Source: Mycobacterium szulgai | Lineage (GTDB): Bacteria; Actinomycetota; Actinomycetes; Mycobacteriales; Mycobacteriaceae | Assembly (NCBI RefSeq): GCF_002116635.1 | Contig: NZ_LQPW01000086.1 | Location: forward strand, 1 to 64,000 | Direction: 5' to 3' | Length of the DNA: 64,000 bases | Shown here: one piece after another, positions 46,373-55,139 of the stretch | Position numbering within the stretch: the stretch's first letter is position 1 | Layout: the number at the start of each line of letters is the position of its first letter | Notes under the pieces: generated by a model | Seen by the model: the letters and a program-made list of their open reading frames with translations, nothing else | What the model was told of the DNA's origin: nothing | The model's database searches: none | Position numbers and translations under genes: made by a program

Positions 46373-47980
46373 GTGTTTGGGCTAGTCGTAATCGTTGCGC
46401 TGGTCGCCACCGTGGTCGTTGGCACCATCTTGGGCCGGCGCTATCGCGTGGGTCCCCCGGTCCTGCTCATCTTCCTGGGCGCGCTGCTGGGCCTTATCCC
46501 CCGGTTCGGCCACGTGGAAATCGACGGCGAAATCGTGCTGCTGCTGTTCCTGCCGGCCATCCTCTACTGGGAAAGCCTGAACACCAGCTTCCGCGAGATC
46601 CGCTGGAACATGCGCGTCATCGTGATGTTCAGCATCGGCTTGGTGATTGCCACCGCGGTCGCGGTGTCCTGGACCGCGCGGGCACTCGGGATGGAGTCGC
46701 ACGCCGCCGCGGTCCTCGGTGCCGTGCTCTCTCCCACCGACGCGGCCGCCGTGGCCGGTCTGGCCAAGAAGTTGCCCCGCCGCTCGCTCACCGTGTTGCG
46801 CGGCGAGAGCCTCATCAACGACGGCACCGCGCTGGTGCTGTTCGGGGTGACGGTGTCGGTGGCGGTTGGCGGCGCGGCCGTCGGTCCGGCGGATCTGACC
46901 GGCCGGTTCATCCTGTCCTATCTCGGCGGCATCGCCGCCGGACTGGCTGTCGGCGCGATCGTGACCCTGATCCGCCGCCGGCTCGACGCGCCACTGGAGG
47001 AAGGAGCACTGAGCCTGGTCACGCCCTTCGCGGCGTTCTTGCTTGCCGAGACCTTTCACTGCAGCGGTGTCGTCGCGGTCCTGGTGTCAGCTCTCGTACT
47101 CACCTACGTCGGGCCGAAGGTGATCCGCGCCCGTTCCCGGCTCGAGTCCTACGCATTCTGGGACATCTCGACGTTCCTGATCAACGGCTCGCTGTGGGTC
47201 TTTGTCGGAGTTCAGCTTCCCGGTGCGCTGCAACATATTTCGGACGCCGGCGGCGGCCTGCGCCACGCCACCATCCTGGCACTGGCAGTCACCGGCGTCG
47301 TCATCGCGACCCGGGTCGTCTGGGTGGAGCTCAGCACCGTGCTGGGGCGGATTGTCGACTGGTGTTTCAAAAAGCCCGGGCGTCCCGCCACATTCCGTCA
47401 GCGCTGCGTGACCGGCTGGGCCGGCTTCCGGGGCGCGGTATCGCTGGCCGCGGCGCTGGCCGTCCCGTTGACCACGGGCAGCGGCGCGCCGTTCCCTGAT
47501 CGCAACCTGATCATCTTCGTGGTGTCGGTGGTCATTCTCGTCACCGTATTGGTGCAAGGAAGCACCCTGCCGGCCGTCGTGCGCTGGGCCCGGATGCCCG
47601 AAGATATCGCCCGGGCCGACGAACTGCACCTGGCCCGGACCCGCAGCGCCGAAGCAGCCCTCGAGGTCCTGCCGGAAATCGCCGGCGAGCTGGAGGTGGG
47701 CCCCGAGGTGCTCAAGCGGTTGACCAAGGAATACGAAGAACGCGTCGCTCTGGTTCACGAAAACGACGACGACTCCGCGACAAACGATCTGGCCGAACGC
47801 AACGATCTGCTGCGGCGGGTGCGGCTGCGTGTGCTCCAGCATCAGCGCAACGCCGTGACGACCTTGCGCAACCAGAATCTGATCGACGACATCGTGTTGC
47901 GCGAGTTGCAACGCGAGATGGATTTCGAGGAAGTGCAGCTGCTCGATCCGGCCGAAACCGAGGCTTACGAAGGGGGCTAG
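46373..47980 (+). CDS. yjcE: Na+/H+ antiporter, CPA1 family (YjcE-like, Rv2287)
   Basis: 535 residues, with about 12 membrane helices in the first 400. Recognisable CPA1 blocks are FLPAILYWESLNTSFREI, SPTDAAAVAGLAKKLP with the ion-binding Asp, GESLINDGTALVLFG, and GFRGAVSLAAALAVPL. The C-terminal 120 residues are soluble and charged (ERVALVHENDDDSATNDLAE), a likely regulatory tail. The protein exchanges monovalent cations for protons across the membrane and helps pH homeostasis. GTG start at 46373. Same gene name used in M. tuberculosis for Rv2287. Confidence 0.9.
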   Translation: MFGLVVIVALVATVVVGTILGRRYRVGPPVLLIFLGALLGLIPRFGHVEIDGEIVLLLFLPAILYWESLNTSFREIRWNMRVIVMFSIGLVIATAVAVSWTARALGMESHAAAVLGAVLSPTDAAAVAGLAKKLPRRSLTVLRGESLINDGTALVLFGVTVSVAVGGAAVGPADLTGRFILSYLGGIAAGLAVGAIVTLIRRRLDAPLEEGALSLVTPFAAFLLAETFHCSGVVAVLVSALVLTYVGPKVIRARSRLESYAFWDISTFLINGSLWVFVGVQLPGALQHISDAGGGLRHATILALAVTGVVIATRVVWVELSTVLGRIVDWCFKKPGRPATFRQRCVTGWAGFRGAVSLAAALAVPLTTGSGAPFPDRNLIIFVVSVVILVTVLVQGSTLPAVVRWARMPEDIARADELHLARTRSAEAALEVLPEIAGELEVGPEVLKRLTKEYEERVALVHENDDDSATNDLAERNDLLRRVRLRVLQHQRNAVTTLRNQNLIDDIVLRELQREMDFEEVQLLDPAETEAYEGG

Positions 47981-47987
47981 CCGGGGG

Positions 47988-49238
47988 CTAGCCTGTGCTG
48001 CACGGCAGGCGTTTGATGCCGTGAAAAAACGAGGAGCGCAGCCGGTCTGGTGGCCCAATCACCTTCAGGCCGGGTATGTTTGGGTACAGCTCTTCGAGCA
48101 TCACCTTGAGCTCCAGCCGGGCCAGCTGCGCGCCCAGGCAGAAGTGCACTCCCCCGCCGCCGAATGCGGCGTGACCCGCATCCACGCGTGTCACGTCGAA
48201 CTCGTCGGCTCTGTCGAACACGTCCTCGTCCCGGTTGGCCGAAAGATAGTGCATCAGCACCCAATCGCCGTTGGGGATGTGCCGGCCGCGAATCTCGACG
48301 TCGCGGGTTACCGTGCGGCGGAAATGCATTACCGGTGTGGCCCAACGCAAAAGCTCTTCGACGGCGGGCTTGACCGCTTGGGGATCCATTGCCAGCATAG
48401 CTTGCTGTTGCGGGTGCTCTGAGAGCGCTAAGATGCCGTGGCTCAGCGTGTTTCGCGTGGTTTCGTTGCCCGCGATGGCTAGCAACAGGAAGAATTCGTT
48501 GAGCTGGTCGCGGTTGAGCTTTTCACCGTCGACTTCCGCGGCCAGCAATGCCGAGAGGATGTCATCGGTGAGCCCGTGCTTGCGCCGGTGCTTGACCAGC
48601 TGGTTGCAGTAGCTGAACATTTCGGCGGCGGCCTGCCCGAGGGCCTGGGGTGTGGGTGCGTAGTCGGGGTCCTCGATCCCCAGGGTGCCGATGGCGTTGC
48701 TCCAGCGGAAAACCTCCATGCGGTCCTCAGCGGGAACGCCAAGCACGTCGGCGATGACTTGCAGCGACATCTCCGCAGAAATGTCTGTGACAGCATCGAA
48801 TTCGTGCTTGTCTCGGATATCGGCGACGATGTTGCGGGCGACTTGGCGCATCTTCGGTTCCAGGCGCTGCACGTTGCGCACGGTGAAACCCTGGTTGATG
48901 AGCTTGCGGAAGTGGATGTGACGCGGCGGATCGATGCCGGGCAACATCGCCGAGTTGGGTCCCGCCTCCGCCTCGACCAAGGTGTTGCCCTTGCTGCTGG
49001 TGAAGGTTTCGGTGTCGCGGCTGACCAATCGCACATCGGCGTGGCGGGTCAGCAGCCACGCCCTGGGCAGTCCGGTGAGCTGTACGGGATGCACTGGCGA
49101 GTCGGCTCTCAACCGGGCCAGCGCTTCGAATGGCGCACCGACGGTATAGGTGTCGGGGTTGAGCACCGCCGCGGCGTCGCGGCCGGCGGGACTGTCCTGG
49201 TTCTCGACGATGATGGCACCCAGCATCGGCACGTTCAT
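47988..49238 (-). CDS. Cytochrome P450 (CYP124/CYP125/CYP268-type clan)
   Basis: 416 residues. I-helix AGNETT, ExxR (EELLR) and heme loop FGGGGVHFCLGAQLAR with Cys367 are intact. The C-terminal block FFHGIKRLP is close to FIHGIKKLP of the CYP124 in this window, which suggests a hydrophobic branched-chain or sterol-type substrate. The ATG (49236-49238) overlaps the TGA of the TetR gene upstream (ATGA), so regulator and enzyme are translationally coupled. Family assignment is not possible without alignment. The stop lies 7 bp from the convergent antiporter stop. Confidence 0.87.
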   Translation of the reverse strand: MNVPMLGAIIVENQDSPAGRDAAAVLNPDTYTVGAPFEALARLRADSPVHPVQLTGLPRAWLLTRHADVRLVSRDTETFTSSKGNTLVEAEAGPNSAMLPGIDPPRHIHFRKLINQGFTVRNVQRLEPKMRQVARNIVADIRDKHEFDAVTDISAEMSLQVIADVLGVPAEDRMEVFRWSNAIGTLGIEDPDYAPTPQALGQAAAEMFSYCNQLVKHRRKHGLTDDILSALLAAEVDGEKLNRDQLNEFFLLLAIAGNETTRNTLSHGILALSEHPQQQAMLAMDPQAVKPAVEELLRWATPVMHFRRTVTRDVEIRGRHIPNGDWVLMHYLSANRDEDVFDRADEFDVTRVDAGHAAFGGGGVHFCLGAQLARLELKVMLEELYPNIPGLKVIGPPDRLRSSFFHGIKRLPCSTG

Positions 49239-49771
49239 GACGCCTTGATCCCCGCGACGATCACGTCGAGTCCGGCCCGAAATCTCGCGGCTTGGCGTTT
49301 ACCGCCACGCGACTCTTCCAGGCCGACCGAACCCAGCAGATAGGTGTACAGCACCGTATGTGCCGCAGTGACAACGGGTTTGGCCAGCTCCGCTTCGGCC
49401 AGCAGTGAGCGGCTGAGCCGGTCCAGACGCCGGGCACATTCGCCGCCGCCACGGGTTTGCAGGACGTGCACGATGCCGGGAACGCCGAGCATAACCTCGC
49501 GAGCTGAGCAGTACAGCTCGGTGAGCCGCACGTCCCAGGGGCCGGCTTCGGGAACCGGGATGCCGGCCAGCACCGACTCGGCGAGCAGGTCCAGAGCAGC
49601 TTGTTTGCCCGGTACGTGGTAGTAGACCGACGGCACTGCGGCGCCGACTTCGGCGGCGAGCTCGCGCATCGTCACCTGCTGTACGCCAACGCGGCGAGCC
49701 AGGGTGTGCAGCGAGGCCACCACCTGATCGCGGTCGAGCTCGCCGTAGCGGCGGCGCACCTGCGACGTCAT
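49235..49771 (-). CDS. TetR family transcriptional regulator
   Basis: 178 residues. Helix-turn-helix: VQQVTMRELAAEVGAAVPSV then YYHVPGKQAALDLLAE, a textbook TetR DNA-binding region. The remaining helices are of the TetR_C type. It is the first gene of the operon with the P450 and faces the LLM oxidoreductase across 68 bp with repeated operator-like sites. It probably represses both sides in answer to a substrate of the P450 or oxidoreductase. The ATG at 49771 has no strong Shine-Dalgarno. Confidence 0.88.
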   Translation of the reverse strand: MTSQVRRRYGELDRDQVVASLHTLARRVGVQQVTMRELAAEVGAAVPSVYYHVPGKQAALDLLAESVLAGIPVPEAGPWDVRLTELYCSAREVMLGVPGIVHVLQTRGGGECARRLDRLSRSLLAEAELAKPVVTAAHTVLYTYLLGSVGLEESRGGKRQAARFRAGLDVIVAGIKAS

Positions 49772-49791
49772 TCCGGCTTCATTCCGCTCTC

Positions 49792-49831
49792 ATTCGAGCG
49801 CTGTTCGATTCAATTCGAGCACTGTTAGAAT
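49792..49831. promoter_or_regulatory. Two direct repeats, probable operator for the TetR regulator
   Basis: ATTCGAGCGCTGTTCGATT (49792-49810) and ATTCGAGCACTGTTAGAAT (49813-49831) agree at 16 of 19 positions and start exactly 21 bp apart, two helical turns. They fill most of the 68-bp divergent region, ending 8 bp before the LLM start. Each copy contains a short inverted feature (TCGA...TCGA in the first). Confidence 0.7.
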
Positions 49832-49839
49832 CTACCGCG

Positions 49840-50688
49840 ATGACCAAGCTGTCGCTAGCCACGCCCGTGGTGACGATGTTCCCGTGGGCCAGCGCCGACT
49901 GGGAGAAAACCGCGTCGATCGAGCAGCTCGCCCAGATCGCTGAAGCCGCCGACCAATTCGGCTATCACCACTTGACCTGCAGCGAGCACATCGCGTTGCC
50001 GGCCGCCGAGCGAGGGCAGCGCGGAACCCGGTATTGGGATCCGCTGGCCACCTTCGGCTATCTGGCCGCGCGCACGCAGCGAATCCGGTTGGCCACCAAC
50101 GTGTTGGTGCTGGGCTATCACCATCCGCTGGAGATCGCCAAGCGTTACGGAACCCTGGACGCCGTGAGCAACGGCCGGCTCATCCTTGGGGTAGGCGTGG
50201 GGTCGCTCAAGGAAGAATTCGAGCTCATCGGTGCGGACTTCGAGCATCGCGGGGTCCGGGGCGACGACGCTTTGCGGGCGCTGCGCGCCGCGCTGTCGGT
50301 TTCCGAGCCCGTCTATCACGGCGAGTTCTATTCGTTCAGCGACCTGGTCGTCGATCCGTGTGCGGTCCAGGAACGCGTGCCCATCTGGATCGGCGGGCGC
50401 ACCTTGCGCTCACTGCGCCGTGCGGTAACCCTCGCCGACGGATGGGCGCCGTTTGCCGTGAGCCTGCCGCAAGCACGAGAGTGGTTGGCCCGCTTCGAAC
50501 TTAAGCCCGGATTCGAGGTCGTCCTTGGCCCGTCGGCACCGCTGGACCCCATCAACGAACCGGAGCAGACCCGCGATCTCGTCGGCCAGACCGTGGCGCA
50601 TGGCGCGACCATCGTCAGCGCCTATTTCCGGCACAACTCCCTGCAGCGCTATTTGGAGAATCTGCAGGCACTTGCGGAGCTGACGTGA
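49840..50688 (+). CDS. LLM-class, F420-dependent oxidoreductase
   Basis: 282 residues, TIM-barrel of the luciferase-like family (TIGR03619-type). Family blocks are FGYHHLTCSEHIALP, IRLATNVLVLGYHHPLEIAK, GRLILGVGVGSLKEEF and VPIWIGGRT. In mycobacteria members of this family usually take cofactor F420 instead of FMN. The stop overlaps the next gene's ATG by one base (TGATG), forming a two-gene operon under the repeat operator. Substrate unknown. Confidence 0.87.
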   Translation: MTKLSLATPVVTMFPWASADWEKTASIEQLAQIAEAADQFGYHHLTCSEHIALPAAERGQRGTRYWDPLATFGYLAARTQRIRLATNVLVLGYHHPLEIAKRYGTLDAVSNGRLILGVGVGSLKEEFELIGADFEHRGVRGDDALRALRAALSVSEPVYHGEFYSFSDLVVDPCAVQERVPIWIGGRTLRSLRRAVTLADGWAPFAVSLPQAREWLARFELKPGFEVVLGPSAPLDPINEPEQTRDLVGQTVAHGATIVSAYFRHNSLQRYLENLQALAELT

Positions 50689-51401
50689 TGCGGGTCAAGG
50701 CAGGCATTTTCAGCCTCACCGCTCCCGCTGAGCCCGACGATGACGGCAGTTATCTGCGTTGGCATCTGCTGGACCACATGCCCGAGCAATACCAGCTGCC
50801 CGGCATCGTTCACGGACTGCGCTGGATTGCCGACGGGACCTATCCCGATCATCGACTCATCACGGGCGGTCCAGCGATAGGCAATGCCGTCCACTATCTC
50901 GTCGGCGACCCGGTAGCAGAGACGTTCAACGACTTCGTGGCGCTCGGCCGAAGGTTGCGGGATGCAGGTCGCTTCCCCGTCTGGCGGCCGTTACTGCAAA
51001 TATCCGGGCTGCAACTGCTGCAGTGGCATTCGTCCTTCGTGTCGGCCGAAGTGGTGCCATTCCGGCCGCACCGCGGCGTCCTGCTGATCATCGAGGAACC
51101 GGTCGCAGATCTTCCCCTCGCATGGCTGGAATGGCTTCGCACCGAACACTATTTGGCGCTGATGTCTGCATCGGGTGTGGCGGGCGCCTGGATGTTCGGC
51201 CCGACGGACGCCTGGAACCCCGCACCCCGAGGCTGGCGCACCTATGCGCAATACATCACCGTCGTCTATCTCGACGAGGACCCGCTTGCGACCACCGCGG
51301 CTCTGGCGTTTGCCATCGAAGAACGATGGCGCACTGCGGCAGTGCGGCCCGTATTCGCCGGGCCGCTGCGCACGATGATCAGCTGGGAAGCGTGGCCCTG
51401 A
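50688..51401 (+). CDS. EthD-like / dimeric alpha-beta barrel protein
   Basis: 237 residues. Each half has a ferredoxin-like barrel pattern; the first contains YLRWHLLDHMPEQYQLPGIV, resembling the EthD-type DHxPE block, and the second LEWLRTEHYLALMSASGV. This suggests a tandem fused barrel of the EthD/Dabb group, often helpers or small-molecule lyases in P450 and oxidoreductase clusters. The ATG at 50688 overlaps the LLM stop. No catalytic function can be assigned. Confidence 0.68.
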   Translation: MRVKAGIFSLTAPAEPDDDGSYLRWHLLDHMPEQYQLPGIVHGLRWIADGTYPDHRLITGGPAIGNAVHYLVGDPVAETFNDFVALGRRLRDAGRFPVWRPLLQISGLQLLQWHSSFVSAEVVPFRPHRGVLLIIEEPVADLPLAWLEWLRTEHYLALMSASGVAGAWMFGPTDAWNPAPRGWRTYAQYITVVYLDEDPLATTAALAFAIEERWRTAAVRPVFAGPLRTMISWEAWP

Positions 51402-51417
51402 TGGCCTGGCCTAAGAC

Positions 51418-51460
51418 GCACATCTCCCCACGCCACGAGGTGTGGCGCGGGGAGATGTGC
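51418..51460 (+). terminator. Strong hairpin terminator between convergent genes
   Basis: The arms GCACATCTCCCCACGCCAC (51418-51436) and GTGGCGCGGGGAGATGTGC (51442-51460) pair over 19 bp with one mismatch and a 5-base loop GAGGT. It stands 17 bp after one stop and 9 bp before the convergent stop, so it can serve both directions. No T-run follows, which is usual for mycobacterial hairpin terminators. Confidence 0.85.
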
Positions 51461-51468
51461 AAACGGGA

Positions 51469-52035
51469 TTACGAATTCGGTGCAGGCGCGGGAAGCCCGC
51501 CGGGAGCCGGAGCCGGACTCGAGTTCGGCACCTCACCCGGACCCGCGGTACCCGGCACGTTCGACGTCCAGATCAGAATGTCCTGGAATCCGTCGTTATA
51601 GACGACGCCGTTCGGCGGCGCGCCCGTCACGTCGAAGTACAAGGTGCCCCTCGACTCGTTGCCCTGCGGGATAGGCGCCGGGTTGAGGCCGTTGGGGACC
51701 TGAACCTTGTCGATCAGCTTGTAGGTCTGGCCGTTGGGCCCACGCGCGCTGAAGTCACGCACCATCGGGGTGACGGTTCCGGCGTCCGACCTGGCGACGA
51801 CGTCTGCCTGGTAGAGCGTTCCTTTAGGGGTGTAGCCGGGAATCGTCACAGTGCTCTGCTGCAAATTACTCACCGTGTAAGAGGTGATCATCGGCCCGTC
51901 GATCAGCTGTTCGGTTTCGCCGAACCCCTGAATGTTGGGCGGTGCGGCCGAGGCAGGTACTGCGGCGAACAGGCTTACCGCGGCTATTCCCGCGGCGCCG
52001 ATGGCCGTCTTGACACTGGTCGCTGTGAACTTCAC
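51469..52035 (-). CDS. Secreted MPT63/MPB63-like protein (DUF1942)
   Basis: 188 residues. A Sec signal peptide (VKFTATSVKTAIGAAGIAA..., cleavage near ASA|AP) precedes an immunoglobulin-like beta-sandwich with ITSYTVSNLQQSTVTIPGYT, GTLYQADVVARSDAGTVTP and RGTLYFDVTG. These are features of the immunogenic protein MPT63 family. The C-terminus is Pro/Ala/Gly-rich and longer than in MPT63. GTG start at 52035 with AAAGGAG 6 bases upstream. Secreted antigen; molecular function unknown. The 213-bp gap upstream (52036-52248) shows no gene. Confidence 0.85.
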   Translation of the reverse strand: MKFTATSVKTAIGAAGIAAVSLFAAVPASAAPPNIQGFGETEQLIDGPMITSYTVSNLQQSTVTIPGYTPKGTLYQADVVARSDAGTVTPMVRDFSARGPNGQTYKLIDKVQVPNGLNPAPIPQGNESRGTLYFDVTGAPPNGVVYNDGFQDILIWTSNVPGTAGPGEVPNSSPAPAPGGLPAPAPNS

Positions 52036-52248
52036 GTTGCGCTCCTTTATCTTTCTTCCCGTGTTGTTGGGGCGGTCACCCAATGCACGGGCCAAACCGC
52101 AATAAAACTGCGCATAGCCATGCCGCGGCGACCTCAAACGTGATGGCTTCACCTGAATACCCCTGCGCAGGCGGCTACCTGCGCAAAGCGGACTGAATTA
52201 TTTCGCACCACAACATGGCTTGAAATAACTTCTTTAACATTGGCATCA

Positions 52249-53616
52249 CTAATCCCCGTCGTCGTCATCCCCGTCACGCAGCAGCTTCTCCGGGTGGTGA
52301 AAGGTATTGATGCGGGGCTGCCCGCGATCAAGTTGTGGCGGGGGTGTCCATTCGGTGGCACCGTTTTGTCGTTTTCGGGTAGACCAGCCGCCCGGTCGAA
52401 GCATTCGGTGGTGCGGGCCACAGGCGAAAGTAAGGCCCTCGATATCGGTGGCGCGACACTTTGCATAGTCGGTGACGTGCTGGACTTCGCAGTAGTAGCC
52501 CCCAACCTCGCATCCGGGCGCCGAGCAGCCACGGTCTTTGGCGTACAGGACGATCCGCTGGCCCGGCGAAGCCAGTCGCTTGGTGTGATACAACGTCAGC
52601 ACCTCGCCCTTGTCGAAGACTGCAAGGTAGTGATGCGAATGCCGCCCGATCCGAATCACATCCGACATGGGTAACAGGGTGCCGCCCCCGGTGAGTCCGC
52701 TACCGGCCGCGGCTTCTAGCTCCTGCAGGGTGGTGGTCACGATGATGGAAGCCGGTAACCCGTTGTGTTTTCCTAATTCTCCCGATGCCAGCATCGCACG
52801 CAGCCCGGCGTTAAGACCGTCGTGATTGCGCTGGGGTTGGCTGCGTGTGTCACCTTCGATCGCCTCATGGCTCGGCGCACCGTCTACACACGCGGTGTCA
52901 TCGTTGGGATTGCACATGCCCGGCGCCGCCAGCTTGGCCAACACGGCTTCTATGGTGGCCCGCAGTTCAGGGGTGATCACTGCGCGCAACTCCGACATGC
53001 CATCGCATTGTTGCTTTCCTAACGTCAATCCGCGCCGCCGAGCCCGATCCTCGTCACTGTAGGTGCCGTCGGGATTGACGCAATTCATGAGCCGCGCGGC
53101 CAGCTCGGCCAACTGCTCGGGCCGAAACTGCGTTCCCTCCTTGGCCAAACGCTCTTCGGCGCTCTCGCGGGTCGCATGATCGACCGAGACTGGCAACTTT
53201 TGGAAGAAGCGGCGAATCACCGCAACTTGGCCGTCCCCCAGCTTTCCGTCGCGTTGGGCCGCAGCAGTGGCGCCTAAGATCGGCGCAAGGGGTTCACCGG
53301 TGAGCGCCCGTCGATCACCCAGATCGGCAGCTTCCCGGATCCGCCGGCCGGCCTCGGCGCGACTGGTCAATGTCCACTCGGCTACGGCGTGAGAAAGCCT
53401 GCCGCACAACTCTTCAGCGGTAGCCTGGCGGGCCAGCAGGTTGATCGCTCCATGCTCTGCTGCGGGTAAGCGCCGCCGCACCCGCTCGATTCGCTCCAAG
53501 TGCGCCAACAACTCCTGCGTGTTCAACCCCTCGAGATCAAGCGCTAGAACAGCATCGAGCGCGGAATCCAACGCATCGTAGGCCGCTCGCACGCCGGCAA
53601 TCCCGCTGTAACTCAC
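52249..53616 (-). CDS. HNH endonuclease domain protein of the 13E12 repeat family (DUF222)
   Basis: 455 residues. Residues about 10-330 correspond to DUF222. The C-terminal HNH domain has [20 protein letters not shown] with Cys pairs and His, then [13 protein letters not shown] with the final His pair. M. tuberculosis carries several 13E12 copies, some of which serve as prophage attachment sites. Whether this copy is a nuclease in vivo is untested. The start is a GTG at 53616. No flanking inverted repeats or phage genes were found next to it. Confidence 0.87.
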   Translation of the reverse strand: MSYSGIAGVRAAYDALDSALDAVLALDLEGLNTQELLAHLERIERVRRRLPAAEHGAINLLARQATAEELCGRLSHAVAEWTLTSRAEAGRRIREAADLGDRRALTGEPLAPILGATAAAQRDGKLGDGQVAVIRRFFQKLPVSVDHATRESAEERLAKEGTQFRPEQLAELAARLMNCVNPDGTYSDEDRARRRGLTLGKQQCDGMSELRAVITPELRATIEAVLAKLAAPGMCNPNDDTACVDGAPSHEAIEGDTRSQPQRNHDGLNAGLRAMLASGELGKHNGLPASIIVTTTLQELEAAAGSGLTGGGTLLPMSDVIRIGRHSHHYLAVFDKGEVLTLYHTKRLASPGQRIVLYAKDRGCSAPGCEVGGYYCEVQHVTDYAKCRATDIEGLTFACGPHHRMLRPGGWSTRKRQNGATEWTPPPQLDRGQPRINTFHHPEKLLRDGDDDDGD

Positions 53617-53701
53617 ACCCTGAAACTATCGGAGGCCACTGACAAAAAAGGCCGTCCTGATATCGCTGCAACTACTGTGACGCAAGGGATTTGGCGCCGT
53701 T

Positions 53702-54181
53702 CTAATACGACGAGGCGGCCCAGCTACCTTCCGGATACGGCGGCACCCGACCCGCAAGCGCGCCATCGGTGATGCTACACAGCGTGTCGGAAACCGTTCC
53801 CGCGTTGGCCAATACCCGCGGCGCACCGCTCGGCTCCAGCCGCGCGATCACGGCCTGCCAGAAGTAGCCGATGCCACCATGCTCGTACCAAACGAACCAG
53901 TCGGCGCCGCGGGACCCAGCACGAATTAGGCGGCGAAAAGGCAAGTTTGGGTCGTTGACCGAATCCGTCGCATTGAACGGCGCACCGACGTCAGCGATGG
54001 GTGGAAGCAGCCGGATCAACTCCGGCGGCAATTCGGACACGCTCTTTATCTCGCGAACCGGCGTCGTCAGCGTGCACTTCGTATCAGGCACCGCGCCCGC
54101 CGGCGCCACCGCCGCCCCGGCCAACGCCACAGTGAAGCAGACCGCAGTCCCCACGTGCACTATCCGATACCTGCTGCCCAT
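53702..54181 (-). CDS. Secreted protein of unknown function
   Basis: 159 residues. The signal peptide (VGTAVCFTVALAGAAVAPAG, cleavage near AGA|VP) precedes a domain with one early Cys (KCTLTTP) and one late Cys (TLCSITDG), probably joined by a disulfide. WFVWYEHGGIGYFWQAVIA is an aromatic, strand-like segment. No family is recognised. The start ATG is at 54181. It is divergent from sseB across 88 bp. Confidence 0.72.
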   Translation of the reverse strand: MGSRYRIVHVGTAVCFTVALAGAAVAPAGAVPDTKCTLTTPVREIKSVSELPPELIRLLPPIADVGAPFNATDSVNDPNLPFRRLIRAGSRGADWFVWYEHGGIGYFWQAVIARLEPSGAPRVLANAGTVSDTLCSITDGALAGRVPPYPEGSWAASSY

Positions 54182-54269
54182 ACCGGCTCCCGTCGACGGC
54201 TCCTGCCCGGGGCACTGCGCCTTTGCTCAAGTTAGTTAGGCTCGCCGAAGACCACAAGGAGGAATACCG

Positions 54270-55118
54270 GTGAATGCACGCGCCCAGGTCCTGATCACCG
54301 CCGCGGAGTTGGCCGAACTCATCCGGGCCGAAGAGCCGGTAACGATCTTGGATGTGCGCTGGCGGCTCGACGCTCCCGACGGACGCGCGGCGTACGAGCA
54401 AGGCCACATACCCGCAGCGGTGTATGTGTCACTCGACGACGAACTCAGCGACCACACTGTCTCCGGCCGTGGCCGTCACCCGCTGCCAAACGGACGCGCT
54501 CTACAATCCGCCGCCCGCCGGTGGGGCGTTCGTCAGGCCGTTCCGGTTGTGGTGTACGACGACTGGAATCGGGCCGGTTCCGGCCGAGCGTGGTGGGTGT
54601 TGACCGCGGCCGGGATTTCCGGCGTCCGGATTCTAGACGGCGGCCTGGCGGCATGGCAGGCTGCCGGCGGCGACCTGGAGACGGGTTCGGTTACGCCCGA
54701 GCCGGGGAATGTGATTGTGCCGCAACATGACTTGTACGCCGGAAGCCGAGCGACGCTGTCAGCGGCCCAAGCACAAAGCGTCACCCTGCTTGACGCACGC
54801 GCACCCGACCGGTTCCGCGGCGACGCTGAGCCCGTCGACGCGGTTGCGGGTCACATCCCCGGAGCGAAGAACCTTCCGTTCGGCGCCGTATTGACCGAAG
54901 ACGGTACGTTTCGCGATGATGCCGCCCTGGTCGAGCTGCTGTCCGACCGCGGCGTCGAAAGTGGTGCTGCCATCGGCAGCTATTGCGGTTCCGGAGTAAC
55001 TGCAACCGTCGTCATAGCAGCCCTCGAGGCAGTGGGTCACGAGGTCGCGCTGTTCCCGGGCTCCTGGTCCGAGTGGGTCTCAGATACAAACCGCCCCGTT
55101 GGCAGCGGCCCCGAATAG
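54270..55118 (+). CDS. sseB: Sulfurtransferase, rhodanese tandem domain (SseB-like)
   Basis: 282 residues with two rhodanese modules: the first is inactive (VVYDDWN where the active Cys would be), the second has the loop SYCGSGVTATV with the catalytic Cys. CGSGVTA is the 3-mercaptopyruvate sulfurtransferase type (thiosulfate enzymes have CRKGVT), so 3-mercaptopyruvate is the likelier donor. It moves sulfur to cyanide or thiol acceptors in the cytoplasm. GTG start at 54270 with AAGGAGG 7 bases upstream. Gene order recalls Rv2291 (sseB) of M. tuberculosis. Confidence 0.9.
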   Translation: MNARAQVLITAAELAELIRAEEPVTILDVRWRLDAPDGRAAYEQGHIPAAVYVSLDDELSDHTVSGRGRHPLPNGRALQSAARRWGVRQAVPVVVYDDWNRAGSGRAWWVLTAAGISGVRILDGGLAAWQAAGGDLETGSVTPEPGNVIVPQHDLYAGSRATLSAAQAQSVTLLDARAPDRFRGDAEPVDAVAGHIPGAKNLPFGAVLTEDGTFRDDAALVELLSDRGVESGAAIGSYCGSGVTATVVIAALEAVGHEVALFPGSWSEWVSDTNRPVGSGPE

Positions 55119-55139
55119 GTCCGGGATAGTCGCGAAACG

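Noticed and set aside
52249..53616. 13E12-type HNH gene as evidence of a prophage or attachment site
   Set aside because: No integrase, phage genes or duplicated att-like flanks nearby; it stands as a solitary family member.
54231..54249. Iron-box-like sequence GTTAGTTAGGCTCGCCGAA upstream of sseB
   Set aside because: It matches the IdeR consensus at 13 of 19 positions, but the right half-site is broken (CGCCGAA) and sseB has no known link to iron.
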